DNA from: Tanytarsus gracilentus
Taxonomy: Eukaryota; Arthropoda; Insecta; Diptera; Chironomidae
Length of the DNA: 64,000 nucleotides
Direction: 5' to 3'
Assembly: GCA_038502055.1 (NCBI GenBank)
Contig: JAXRKN010000042.1
Coordinates: forward strand, 372,001 to 436,000
Within the stretch, counting starts at the first letter, position 1. Each line of letters opens with the position of its first letter. Both the position numbers and the translations under genes were made by a program. Positions 1 through 11,863 of this stretch are shown in pieces. The notes under the pieces were generated by a model. The model saw only the letters and a list, made by a program, of their open reading frames with translations. It made no database searches and had not been told where the DNA came from.

Positions 1-43
1 TTCTAAATATTTATTAATAATTTTTCTTTTTCATCAATCTCAG

Positions 44-2050
44 TTGATCATACGCGAGTGATTATGAGGGATGTCGATAACTCATTGCCAGGCGCTGACT
101 ATGTGAATGCAAACTTCATTCGACTTTTGGATGGCGATCAAAATACAGATCTCACCTCGATGGCTTCACTCGAGAATTTGAGCTCGTCTTATGCAATGCT
201 CCAAAATAATCATTTAATTGGCAATGGTCGATGCCAAAATTGTCAGCAGCTCAATAAAATGTGCGTACAGTGTGCCATGGATGGAAGTTCCAGTGGCAAT
301 AAGCATAAGCGCACCGAGTCATTATCGTCAATCCGTACCAACTTCAGTACGATAACGACGGCTTCGAATGCTTTAAGGAAAGGAGACGAATTTATTAGCA
401 AGACATATATAGCGACACAGGGTTGCCTGCCGAACACGATAGTTGATTTTTGGAATATGATATGGCAGGAGAATACACGTGTGATTGTGATGACGACGAA
501 AGAGATTGAAAGGACGAAAAAGAAATGCGAAAAGTATTGGGCTGATGAAGGACAGACACAGGAGTGGGGTCATGCAAGGGTCAAATGTATTTCAGAAAAG
601 TCAACTAATGACTACACGTTGCGTGAACTTCTCTTCTCATGGCGTGGACGCGAAGAAAGAAAAGTCTACCAATATCATTTCCTAGTTTGGCCAGGTGAGA
701 GATTTTACCAAATTTTAATAAATTTAATTCTTATTTAATCAATTTAACAGATCACGGGATTGTCAGCGACCCCGGATGTGTTTTAAATTTCCTTCAGGAT
801 ATTAATGCAAGACAAGAAACACTGATTGCTGAAGGAGTTAATCCAGTAAGTTCGTGAATAATATTTTATAGTTCTTAAACTAAAATTTAAAATACTTCAC
901 AGGGTCCAATCTGCGTTCATTGCTCGGCTGGCATCGGCCGTACTGGAACATTTATTGTGATAGACATGATTCTCGACCAAATCGATCGTGAAGGGCTCGA
1001 TTGTGAGATTGACATACATCGGACAATTCTTATGGTTCGCTCACAGCGCTCTGGTCTCGTACAAACGGAAGCTCAATATAAATTCGTTTACTATGCCGTA
1101 CAGCATTACATTCAGACAAAATTGCAGCGCAAACGAGCTGAACAACAGTCACTGCAGCATGGAAGAGAATATACAAATATTCAATATAACAAGTACGTTG
1201 CATTTAAGAGAAAAGAGATTTATGTTTAATAAAAAGAATTTAATTATTGTGATGCGAGGGGTGACTTTTAAAAATATTAATATTTAACTTAATAAAAAGT
1301 AATTTAATAAATTATGATGATTTAATAAAACATTGTCCACCCCTTGAAAATTTAAAATCATTAAAGATTCATCAAGGAATAAAAAGATATTATAAACATG
1401 CTGTTCTTGACATTGACCTCTCTCTCTCTCAGTATTTTTTGAGCAGTTAATTATCATTCGCTGCACCTCAGAGAGAAATGTTATGTGGATTAAAATTTCA
1501 CTAGTAAATAAATTCTAGGAAAATGACCTCCTGCGACTGCAATGAATGCCAAGTTTGTCATGCGGAAGCACAAATGGCTTGAGAGAGAGAGAAAAAATGT
1601 CGTGATCGATGAAAATGTGAATGAAATTTTAATTTTTATATTTTGCTCTCTCTTGCATAAATTCATATGGAAGTTTAGATGAGAGATTCTTTTTGTGCGA
1701 CTTAACAAGTTCCTTATAGTAAAAAAAGTTTATTTCTCTCTCTTTAAATCAGATACGATGATCACAGTCCATTGCCGCAATCAATTTCACAAATGAGTCT
1801 ATACAACAATAATAATACGAGTGGAAATGCTGTGTATCAACCGTCGGGAATCATTGAGCCATTGCCATTTCATCATAACCATCGACCTGTACCGATTCCT
1901 CCACCATCAGCGCGCCCATTAATTTCGGATTATAATCCATCGAGTAAGTCGAATATTCAACTCGCGTATTTTATTTCTTAATTATCCATTCTTATAGCTT
2001 ATGAAAATTTGGATGGCATACCGACGAGACCACCGCGGAACAAGTCTTGA
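44..2050 (+). CDS. csw: Corkscrew / SHP2-type protein tyrosine phosphatase, 3' part (5' end outside window)
   Basis: Non-receptor tyrosine phosphatase acting downstream of receptor tyrosine kinases; the SH2 domains lie upstream of the window. Exons 44-694, 751-845, 903-1192, 1753-1943 and 1998-2050 give 425 codons in one frame. The PTP signature HCSAGIGRTGTF with catalytic Cys starts exon 3. As in Drosophila Csw, the PTP domain is split by a Ser/Cys-rich insert, here about 90 residues and containing CQNC and CVQC, between NANFI and KTYIATQG. The tail keeps both GRB2/Drk-type tyrosine motifs of vertebrate SHP2: YTNI before the fourth intron and YENL near the end. A 560 bp intron (1193-1752) holds CT-rich tracts. 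A poly(A) signal lies at 2293-2298, after a short AC microsatellite near 2083. Identity is secure; only the 5' boundary is missing. Confidence 0.95.
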
Positions 2051-3637
2051 CATGTGAACGTTTAATTCATCTGATAATTTTAACACACACACACACGCCC
2101 AAAAGAAACCAAAAAAATTGAATTTTTTTAATTAATTATTTTTAAGTTTCGAAAGTTTTCTTTTTAAACTCATCACTCTTGCAAAAGCAAACACTCAAAG
2201 TGATCTTAACTAAGTATGTTTTTAGTTTTTGTAATTTTTACACACATCTCGAAAAGTCAACGGAATTTATTTAATTTCATTTTCTCGACTTGAATAAAAA
2301 TTCTCACATTCTATCATTAAAAAAAATTAAATACTCGGTGATGATCTAGGAATAAATTATTAAATATTAGGCCATTTTATGAAGAAAAGATTTTTGCAAT
2401 TTATCATCGCCGATGCAGTCGAAAATATGCTTGTGATTTTTTAAAAAAACTTCCTAAAAAGAAAAAATTATTTTTATTTGTTTAAAAAAACAATTTGAGG
2501 TAAATGTGAGTGAAAGTTTTTCGCTCATTAAAAGATTGTATTTTAAGTTTTTTTAAATTTCGAAATCATTGTTAAATTATTTTTTTAATTAATCTATTCA
2601 TAAGGGCCCTTTTTATTATGATCTATTATGAGATCATATATGAAATTTTAATTTCATGAAGTAAAAGCTAGAAATTTAATGTGAACAAAACTGTCAGCCA
2701 GTAAAAAATCTTCCCTCTGCTAAAAGCACCACAATCCAAAAAATTATAATAGCCCTTCCACCACAATGACCACCAATTTCAATATGAAATTAAAAAATCC
2801 TGAACGATACAAAGTTGAAAGTATAAAAATGTAAAAAAAGCTGAGCGATTTTAATGAGGAAAGTGCCAACAATTAAAATTACTATTTTGTGGCAAGATTT
2901 TTATTGATCATAAAAAATCAATCACGATCAATTTTCATTAAAGTCGCTCGATTCAAAAAACACTCAACAATTCAATTTAGAGGTGAGAGTTGAAAGAGTT
3001 TTAAATTAGCAAGGGATGAAATTGAGATGAGCTTAGAGTTTAATAAGAAATTAATATCCCTTGAAAATTTAAACCCCTACTAGCACATTTTTGGATAACT
3101 TAAGTTTATGATAAAAAAGTTTCGTAAATTTCCCAACATATTCAATTTTCCTAAAGTGTGCTTTAATTCTCAAAAAATAAATATTCTGAAAATTTTAAAA
3201 AGTCTTTTTCCTCACATAAAAAAAGTAAAAAATAATAAAGAGTTGAAGATAGAAATTCTATATATTTCTGTAGGACATTGAAAAATGAATTAAAAGGCTT
3301 TAAATGTATTAGAAAATTTCAAAATTAAAGTAAAAAATTGATCCTTAAAAATATGTTTGAGATTCTCCAAAGAGGAAAAAATAAAAATCCAGTGAAGGAA
3401 AAATAGAAAATGCAAATTACCTTAAAAGATTTTTTACTCGATAAATTTTTGTAATTTTCAGCGAAAAATTAAAAAAGCGGAAAAAATTTTCTAACGTCTT
3501 TTAGAAATTTAAAAATAACTTCGAATTTCGAAATTTGAATTAAATAGCAGCCTTCCCCTCGATCTGCCACGAAATAAAAAAAAATTGAACAACTCACCTC
3601 AGTCAGTCTCAACAAAATTGATAATTCTTAATTAAAT
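2051..3637. other. csw 3' UTR and intergenic DNA
   Basis: AT-rich sequence without a convincing exon. It contains the csw 3' UTR with an (AC)n tract near 2083-2096 and AATAAA at 2293-2298, then the upstream region of the TRAP delta gene. I see no RNA gene or element here. Confidence 0.6.
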
Positions 3638-4194
3638 ATGAACTCCAAGGTTATTCTTTGCGTCGCTTTAAGCTTCTTCATTGCCTCCGCGTCAGCATGT
3701 GATGTCAAATCAACAACATACACCACAGAAGGTAAAAATTGTGATAAAATTATTAAACTTTTTCGGCTAATGAAAATCTTTCGTCATTTTTAGATGACTT
3801 GGTCATGGCGAATCAGATTGGATTCATTACTGAATTTAAGCTCAAGTGCAAGTCTGAAATCAATACAATTCCACTCTTTGCCGAAGTCAATGGAAACATC
3901 CATCCAGTTTTTCGCGTTAAAGACGAATATCAATTCTCATGGAGCGAAGATAAGACAACAGCAAAGACAGGAACTCGTGAGGTTCGCTTGTTCGATGAGG
4001 AACAATTCTCTGCCTACCGTAAGGCTCAACGTGCTGGCGAGGCACCATCAGTGAAACCACTCGCAACTGTCTACGCCAAATATTCGGGAAAATTCGGACC
4101 AAATCTCTTCGTCAGCTCTGAATTCCTTGTGCTCGCATCCAGCATCTTTATAGCCTACGTAGCTTTCCAAAACAGAATGAAGTTGGTCTCATAA
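3638..4194 (+). CDS. SSR4: Translocon-associated protein subunit delta (signal sequence receptor delta)
   Basis: Subunit of the TRAP complex that sits beside the Sec61 channel in the ER membrane and assists translocation of nascent chains. Exons 3638-3731 and 3794-4194 give 164 aa, close to the family's usual 170 or so. Residues 1-20 form a signal peptide ending in Ala. Cys21 and Cys50 could form the conserved disulfide of the lumenal beta-sandwich. One membrane segment near the C-terminus (about 137-158, starting LFVSSEFLVLASSIF) is followed by a short cytosolic tail. The first ATG after a run of stops gives the signal peptide, which fixes the start. The intron is 62 bp with GT/AG ends. Poly(A) signal AATAAA at 4274-4279. 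Confidence 0.94.
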
Positions 4195-4792
4195 AAATCT
4201 TAATTTAATTCATTAATTTTGTCATAAGCATGAGATTTTGTTGTAAAAAGAAACACTTGCAAGTTGCGAGTCAAATAAATCTTTAACGGATTTTTTCAAA
4301 AAATAAACTTGGCTTATTTTTGCAAAACACTAGATTTTATTTCAAAAAAGTACGTTACAAATATTTGAACTGATCTCTTTCTTTTGCTTCTCAGCTTTCG
4401 ACGAGTTCGGACGCATATTCGAGTAAAATTTAATTAATTTAAGAAAATAGCTTTAATTTAATTAATTAAGTGATGAAAGTGCAAGATAAAATGGTTAGGC
4501 ATCGACAGGACATGGAGAACGCTTGAATTTCGCATGAAAATGGAAAAATACTTAGGAAAAATTTCATAACCTCGTGGAGGTTTTAAAAATGGTGAGCAAT
4601 TAAAATTTTAAAGTACTAAAGTTGCTTGTGTGTGATGATTTATAGTTCTGACTAATGATTTTTGCATGATTTTAATTCACTATTAACAATCGTAAGCTTT
4701 ACAAGAATTTTCTGACTTATCGCGTGCTTTTAAAAACATCCAGCTCGATTACCGAAAAGATCCAGTAACATTTTCTTCTTCTTCTTTTAAAG

Positions 4793-5835
4793 GTAATTTA
4801 TTCAATAAATCCAACATGGCTAATCGAACAAGCAATAAGCACGTACTGTACGACCATAAAGGAATGAAATCCTAGCGACACGTGTCTTGCAACATCTGCA
4901 GAGCATGGCCAAGGATAAATGGTAAGAGAAGAAAACTTAATGTAAATCTCCTCCCACGTGTTTGCCTTTCGAATGATGAGAAAAGAAAACTTCATTTAAT
5001 GAAATATTTAATGATTAATGTTTTCATGCACCACTATCTGACGAATAAAGCGTTCACTCACACCTGCGATAATATTAAGAAGGAAAATGTAATAATTCAT
5101 CTTTTTGGTTTTTCTCACAGGTGTCTGAAACGAGCTGGATTGAAAATCAATCATACCCAAGGTAAGATAAATATCTAAGAAATGGTTAAGTAAAATATCT
5201 CGTGTGTGTGTGTGCTCAAATGATGATAAAAGGAATTCTCAATTATCAAAATGATATCTGTGATTAATTTTTTCCCATGCACCATTCTGAATAAAGCACA
5301 CACACGCACTCATGTACGCACGGCATAAGAACTGCCAACGTCATGATTGATCGATAGACATTAAAAATAAACAAGTAACTATAAAAAGGATATTTTCTCT
5401 CTTCCTTAGTTAATGGCACTGTCAACTGTCTCACTTTATGATTGACATGGATGACTTGAGAAAGGTAAGAAGTTTTTAAATATTAAATGAGAGCGGCGCC
5501 CAAAAGAATCGTCTTTATTGTGATGATAAATAATCCCAACTATATGAAAACATCATATGATTAGAATTTGTCCTGATAACTCGTGCGAGTCAAAAGAAAA
5601 TTCTTACAATATGCTCCACACACATATGTGAGTGTCATGAAACTAATTGAGTGTTTGCTTCCTTGTCATTTCAGGCTGTTTTGTGAAGAAGAGCCGACAA
5701 CTGTCAGTCGAGAGAAAAAGCTTTTGTGGAGGCGGAAGGGTGTCGCATCTAATATTCAACTTGACCTTTATACTTTCATGTGTCAATCAAGTGTGAGAGG
5801 AAAAGTTATGAAAAATAAATAAGTTAAAAAAGAAA
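4793..5835 (+). ncRNA. Possible small multi-exon transcript, lncRNA or short-peptide gene
   Basis: Candidate only. Splice-like signals are spaced as in a compact gene: exon A ends at 4921 before GTAAGAG (start either 4793 after TTTTAAAG or 4902 after TCTGCAG); exon B 5121-5161 between TTTTTCTCACAG and GTAAGAT; exon C 5410-5464 between TCTTCCTTAG and GTAAGAAG; exon D from 5675 after TTGTCATTTCAG, with AATAAA at 5814-5819. Coding potential is weak. Joining A, B and D (skipping C) leaves a frame of about 58 codons starting at ATG 4905, while including C stops it after about 29 codons. No family is recognised. It could equally be a noncoding RNA or a chance series of splice-like sites. Confidence 0.3.
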
Positions 5836-5900
5836 ATATAGAAAGATGTTTGTGTGTTAACTTAAGTATTTAAAACTTGATAGCTGTCACTTTATGACTT
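5786..5900. repeat. Direct repeat, copy 1
   Basis: Begins ATCAAGTGTGAGAGG. About 70 bp match copy 2 (6729-6833) without a visible mismatch; the rest differs by a small gap and a few substitutions. It contains the AATAAA of the possible transcript ending here. Confidence 0.85.
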
Positions 5901-6728
5901 CTATGAACTGCCTTAATTCACCGGTGAATTTTATTTCGCTGAGCACCATATTTCAGAAAAAGGCTTTTTCCGGTGATCCCCGGTACACATATGACGACTT
6001 TTAAAAATAGCATCTTATTAAAAATGAAAATATTTCTTTAATTAAAAAGTTTATTTTAAAAGTGTTAATTCACGATTGTTATAAATAAATTTCCAGATAG
6101 ATTTTTTTAAAGGTTTCAATATAAATTATAAAGCTTTGGAAGTGCACTAAAAAAGTTAGATTTTTCTGAGTAAATGAACACATTCATGTAAAAAACGTTT
6201 TTCTTTCTCATTAATTGATGAACGCATCAAAACGTTCAATCGGAGTATCAAGCAGGATATCTTTAAAGGATGAATCTCTCATATGGAATTGGTTTAGCAT
6301 TTTTAAAGTTTTTAAACGTTTCCGGATAATGCATATCAAAGATGACACCAAAATGTTAATTTTGTATGGAAATCCTTATTTGAACATAAAGTAATCTTTG
6401 AAAATATGCCATCTTACAACAAATTTTTTTGGGCATCAAAGAGATGAAATTTTTTGATTAATATCTAAAAATTTAAATAACTGAAAAAAACATAATTAAG
6501 TTATGCATTTTACAACTCGTTACAACTTGTTGTCAATGCCATTTATGCTTAAAACAATTAAGTAAAAAAATTATCTATAGAGGTATTATATAAGGACTTT
6601 TAGGAGCCTCCATTAGTAAAATTTTGTGTGGATTTATGATTTAAAAAAATCTGAAAAGCCGTAGTTAGAAAAATAGTATTAAGGTTTCGAGCGCCGGTGT
6701 CAGCGGACATTTTTAATATCAAACGTTC

Positions 6729-6833
6729 ATCAAGTGTGAGAGGAAAAGTTATGAAAAATAAATAAGTTAAAAAAGAAAATATAGAAAGATGTTTGTGTTT
6801 TGATTAAAACTTGTAGCTGTCACTTCATGACAT
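6729..6833. repeat. Direct repeat, copy 2
   Basis: Second copy of the segment at 5786-5900, same orientation, starting about 940 bp further on. It carries the same AATAAATAAG stretch. There is no exon-like sequence upstream of it, so it looks like a duplicated 3' end rather than a working exon. Confidence 0.85.
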
Positions 6834-8976
6834 CGGGTTGCTCCTGCTGATAACTAGTTCAAGAATTTATTAAAGTCGATAAATTATACATAAAGTCATT
6901 TTTTGAAATAAATTTAATATTTTTTCTTTATTCACTTCACTCTCTTGTTTCGATTAAATTAGACATTTTTCTTCTTAGATATTTTCTCTTATAATTTATG
7001 TACACAATAAATGACGATATTTCTCTTTTTATCCATCGTTATAGGAATAATAAAAAAATCATCAGCAAATCATTACTCAATAAATTGTATTTTCTTCTTT
7101 TTTCTGTCGAAAGCACATCTATTTTCATGTTTTTTTTTGTAATATAATATATAATTATTATTTTCTTTCGTCTTTATATCCCTTTTAATGGATTTATTTA
7201 ATATGAAAAATAGAATTCAATAAACGCGACTCGCATTAAGTGTGAGCGTGAGTTTTGGACAAAAAGAGTGTTTTATACTTTAATGTTGTGTGCAATTCTT
7301 AAATTATTTACAGGATTTTTAAGGTGAAATATTTGGAGATTTTAATTTTCCGCACTTTTTAAAATTTTAACGATTTTTTGAGTAAAAATCATAAAATTTC
7401 AAAACCTCAGAAAAGTCAAGCCTCCCTTTGCAGAAGATTACTTTAAAAACTTTTTACTTCACAATAATAATATGCATGCTTTATAATCGGATTTTGCTCT
7501 TGCTTGAAAAGAGAAGAAGAAGAAGAAAAAGTTTTGTCGAGGGAAAATCTTTTTATCCTTAATCATATTCACTCTCATCTCAGTGGACAAAAAAATGTTG
7601 TGTTTGAGAAGGAAAAAAAATCTCGTATGATTGCATTTGATTTCTCATAAAACATCGCCTATGCTATAAAGATAAGGAGAAACGTTACCTCTTCTAAGGA
7701 TGACTGAGAATTCTTACAGGCATAAATAAAATTTTTTTTCACCCCCACTCAAAAAAGAAGAAAAGTTATCTCCATAAATTGAAAACTTTGTAACGATAGA
7801 GAAGCTCAAAAAGGTACATCTTAAGTGCGAGAGATTTGCAGGTGAGAAAATCTGATATATTGGACTCGCTGCCCACTTTAAAGTGATTTTCACTTTTCTC
7901 TCGATTGAATGAAAATTCAATTTACAGCAGGAAATTTAATTTTCATGATTTTTTTTTGCTCACAACGCTGAGGGTGAAAAAACTTTAGTTGCTTTAAAAC
8001 TTATCGAATTTCAGAAGGAGAAAAAAATGACACTCGATCTCGATGGTTGACGAAACTAAATAATCTCTCGCTTAGCAACTAAAGATTTAATTTATGAAAC
8101 GCTATCAATTTCACGCATGACGCTCTCGTAAATAATTATTATCTGCTCATCACTCAAAAATCATTTCTCTCTCTAGAGTGAGTGAAGTTGCGATGTATTT
8201 TCAGTTAAACATGTTTTGCCATTTAAATGAAGGAGAAATTCTTTTCAGCATAGGCTTAGAAAATGAAGAAGACTCGAGGATGGAGTAAAAGGGCTCTTTT
8301 TATGGAGAGGAAAAAGGGATTATAATTTTTTTCTTCTTCCGAGAGGGGAGAAAACCTTTTCTATAATGAGTGTGCGGTGTGTGGTGACACGATATAGATT
8401 AACATTATTTTTCATCTTCCCTCACTCTTTCTCTCGATTCGTTCAAATTTTTTTCTTCATAATAAAAAAGAAAATCGTCAGCAATTTGTCATCCTTTTTC
8501 TTTTTAAATAAAGTCATCATTTTGTTCTCGATCATAAATTTTTGCAATTGGAATGAAAAAAAAAATATATATAGATATTTGTAAAAAATCATCGTGTCAA
8601 ACGATTTAAATTGCAATTTAATTGCTAAAAATAATTAATTTAAATAAATGAGAAATTTGAATTAGCAATTTTGAAGCGCCGTGGGAAGTGTGACTTTTTT
8701 CAAAGATTTAACAAGGAAAATTCTCTCGCGCCCACAATTACACGCTAATTTTTTTTCATATATATATTTATAATTTAAATAACGCCTTCACGAGATTTTT
8801 TTGCTCCCCCGACAAGCGGGAAAAACTTACCTTAATTTTCTCTGTTTGTGTCTCACAAGTAATTAATTTATGTTCATTTCATCTTAATTATAATTATTTA
8901 GCTGATAATTATCGTCGACTTTGTCATCCTTCATTTCAATTATCATCAACTAATTCTCATAGATATCGTCATCGTC

Positions 8977-11863
8977 CTATAAGAATGAACTCGAGTGACT
9001 TGAGTGCGTTGATGATGATCTAAAACTTGAACTACCACCCTCTCCACCACCACCCCGTCGATTCGTGTTCGATGATGATGATGACGATGACGCTATGCCA
9101 TATGGAGATGGTACTTGAGATGTACTTGTTGAGGGTTGCGGTTGGTTCGTCGTTGATGATGCCATGTAGCGAGTCATGTAGTGATGATAATTTCCAACGG
9201 AAGACGACAAACGAGACGTTTGAGCGGCAACTGGCATAAATGCGCCGCTATACAAATGCATTTGCGATTGTGTCGCACGCGGTTGATTTGAAATTATGTG
9301 ATGACTCGAGCCATCGCCTAAATCGAGATGTAATCCATCGATATTTTCACTAGTAGCACTTGAACTTCCGGCAATTTGCATTTGGCCAAGCGAAGCAGTG
9401 ACGTCGGGCATTATCATTGAAATGTGTCCGCTCACCTCGTCGTCATCATTATAGATTTCACCTTCCGTCACGAGTGATGGCAAATATGAGCCGGAGTTTG
9501 AATTAGTGGGTTGCGGTGTGCCCTGTTGTACGCGAGGGAATGTATAATGACTCGATCCTGCGAGAGCTTCCGGAATATTTTCGTTCGAAGCCATCGGCGA
9601 CGATGGTCCAGTGATGATTTCGTCGTCGGCAGCCGAATCCTCGCCCGCATCAATTTTATCTTCATTGCAGAAGCAACTCACAGAGTTCTCGAGTAAAATT
9701 GACACCTCGTCGGGAAAATTGAATTCACGCACGACTCGCAAACGTATTTGTCGATAAATTTCATGCTTCGATGATAGCGTGAGAGTGATTGCTCGCTGGC
9801 ACATTGGAGTTTGTCTTAATTTTTGTTCCCTCTTTTGCATGGCCTCCATTGAGTTCGCGTCTGGCGCCGGAATTGAAGAAGCCGATGTTTGATTAACAAC
9901 GTCTAATTGTTGCGATACTTGTGGCGAAACTGAGAGGAGATCATTATTGCTGCTGCTTACATTGCCGACACTGCAGCGGTTCAATCGCGATACCATGTAG
10001 AGCGTATCGGGTATGTCTGGATAATGCCTTGAGCGTCTTAAGCGAAGCAATTCAATTTGTTGCGACGCATTATGGTCTTCGAGGAGGGATTTTACCTCAT
10101 CAAAATACGGCACAAAAAGACGTGGTCGTACGAATAGGCCATGATTTTTTCCACCCCGTATCCATGCGTTTATTCTCAGATTCTCTCGATCGTCGCCAAT
10201 CATGTGTGAGGGAGGCGTTGAGACGAGGCCTCGTCTTATAGCGGAATGTAGTGTCTCATTATTCGGCGGCAGCACATGATCCATTCTGACATGTGGCAGG
10301 AGCTCGCTCAAAATCTCACGCAACTCAATGTCACTCAAATCTCTCTTTTTAATGCCTTTCCTCGTCACCGAGTGCGCCGTGTGTGATAATAAATTTGGTT
10401 CACGATCCTCCATTCTTCTTATTAGCTCCTGTTCACCCCATCGCAATACAGCGCCGAGTATTTCGAGCTCCGATGCCTGAAGGAAATTACTTTGCAGTGC
10501 GTCAATCAATTGAGACTTTTCGAGTTGGTGAAGAATGGGCGAAACAGCTATTGCCGAAAATTCTTCGCGCAAATAGTGACACGCTTGTCTGTACACCCAC
10601 GAACTTCCATGCGGCTGACTTCCCCATTTTAACACCATTGGCAGTGATTCTAGTGTCAACCATTCGAGTATCAGGTCCTCGCATCCCTGCGATAATATGT
10701 CCAGTTCCAGAAATCTACCGATTTGATAGAGCTCCATAGCCTCTTCGAGTGGACTTCCGCGCAGCTGATGCTGCTGTTGTCTATTAGCACCTTGTTCACT
10801 TAGACTCGAGGGCGGTGCCGTTGAATTAGTTCGAATTATTAGTGACAGATCTACAGTATCTAAATATATTGCATGCAATAAAACGCGTGCATAACGCTTT
10901 GGAATCACAGTTTCATCGAGCACAATTCGTGTGGGTGTTGCTCGATCGTTTTGCTCCTCGAAACTTCTCAATCGTCGCTGTATCATGCCGCGAAAGAATG
11001 GCGAACGAGCACTAAGGATAGCTTTGTGACAGGGAAGTTCGAGTTTCGGTCTAAATCCATACTCGGAGCTGCCCGAATCAGGCCGATGACACTCACCGCT
11101 GCCGCTATTTGAACTACTTGATTGAGATTCCGAGGTGAAGACGAGAGCTGCGTCTGCATAATCGCCCGTTTCCAATAGATACCTTAAGTCGTGCTCGAGA
11201 GGATTCGGTGTGCCAAAGTCCTCGCCCAGTCGTCGCAGCACATTCACATCAATTGTGGGATCGTGAGGACATAAGTCGCCCGTGTAGAGATATCTCAGGA
11301 GCGATGAAAACATTTGAACATCAACTGGGGAAGACCTTAATTCAAGCATTATGCGTGCACCGTAGCCCGGACAATCGGCCAATAAATTTCGAAAGTATGG
11401 ACATCGGGCTGTAAATGAAATGTTACGAGTTAAAATTAATTAAATAAAATGAAAATTGTGCATTATTACCCGACAGAATCGCGCGATGTACGGGAAAAAC
11501 ATTTCCACGAAAAACTAAATCACAGTCTGTACACAACTTGCAATCATACAATGTCGATAGATCTCCTTTAAATGTGGTCGCTGGCTGTCGTGCGAGTTCC
11601 GCTTGCATGGATAAATCTTTTAGTGCCGACAGCGCCTCATATTCCTCGAGGAGCGAGAATAGCTCGGCTGGCGACCAATTCGATACAAATTCCCTAAGAA
11701 TTCTGCCGTGGTCATGCTTCGACGAGCGCCGTTTTCTACTAATGAGTTTCTTTCGTAAAGTCGCAAAGCCCGTAACTTTTTTACGTCTCTCTCGGTCCCG
11801 CACCAAATTCGATTGTGCACTGCCGCCCTGTCCCGTCAAGTCGGATGAAATTGTAGCTCCCAT
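8977..11863 (-). CDS. BTBD7: BTBD7-like double-BTB/POZ protein with N-myristoylation motif
   Basis: Orthologue of BTBD7, linked in vertebrates to regulation of cell adhesion and branching; the Drosophila role is less clear. Coding exons 11863-11470 and 11408-8977 give 941 aa; the 61 bp intron falls inside the first BTB domain (HRAILS/ARCPYF). The start is the ATG at 11863 because it yields MGATISSD, a myristoylation-type N-terminus matching the family's MGA start; an in-frame ATG at 11932 would bury it. A basic stretch (residues 27-52) follows. BTB1 covers about 112-185 and BTB2 about 205-300 (LPCHKAILSARSPFFRGM), then a BACK-like region and the conserved block with NLLSHTAHSVTRKG. The last 250 residues are low-complexity, Ser/Gly-rich and acidic. 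A likely noncoding first exon ends at a donor at 12276 (minus strand). Confidence 0.9.

Larger units (their letters stand above)
4195..8976. other. Intergenic region with a possible small spliced transcript and a duplicated segment
   Basis: No recognisable protein gene in 4.8 kb. At 4793-5835 a series of strong splice-like sites ends in a poly(A) signal (separate entry). About 110 bp at 5786-5900 recur at 6729-6833. A 16 bp perfect palindrome lies at 5915-5930. From 6840 to 8976 the DNA is AT-rich with poly-T and purine tracts; this part includes the 3' flank of the BTBD7-like gene. The short ORFs here have no family resemblance that I can see. Confidence 0.5.

Noticed and set aside
5786..6833. 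The direct repeats as long terminal repeats of a retroelement
   Set aside because: The 830 bp between them has no coding region, primer-binding site or polypurine tract, and repeat ends are not TG...CA.
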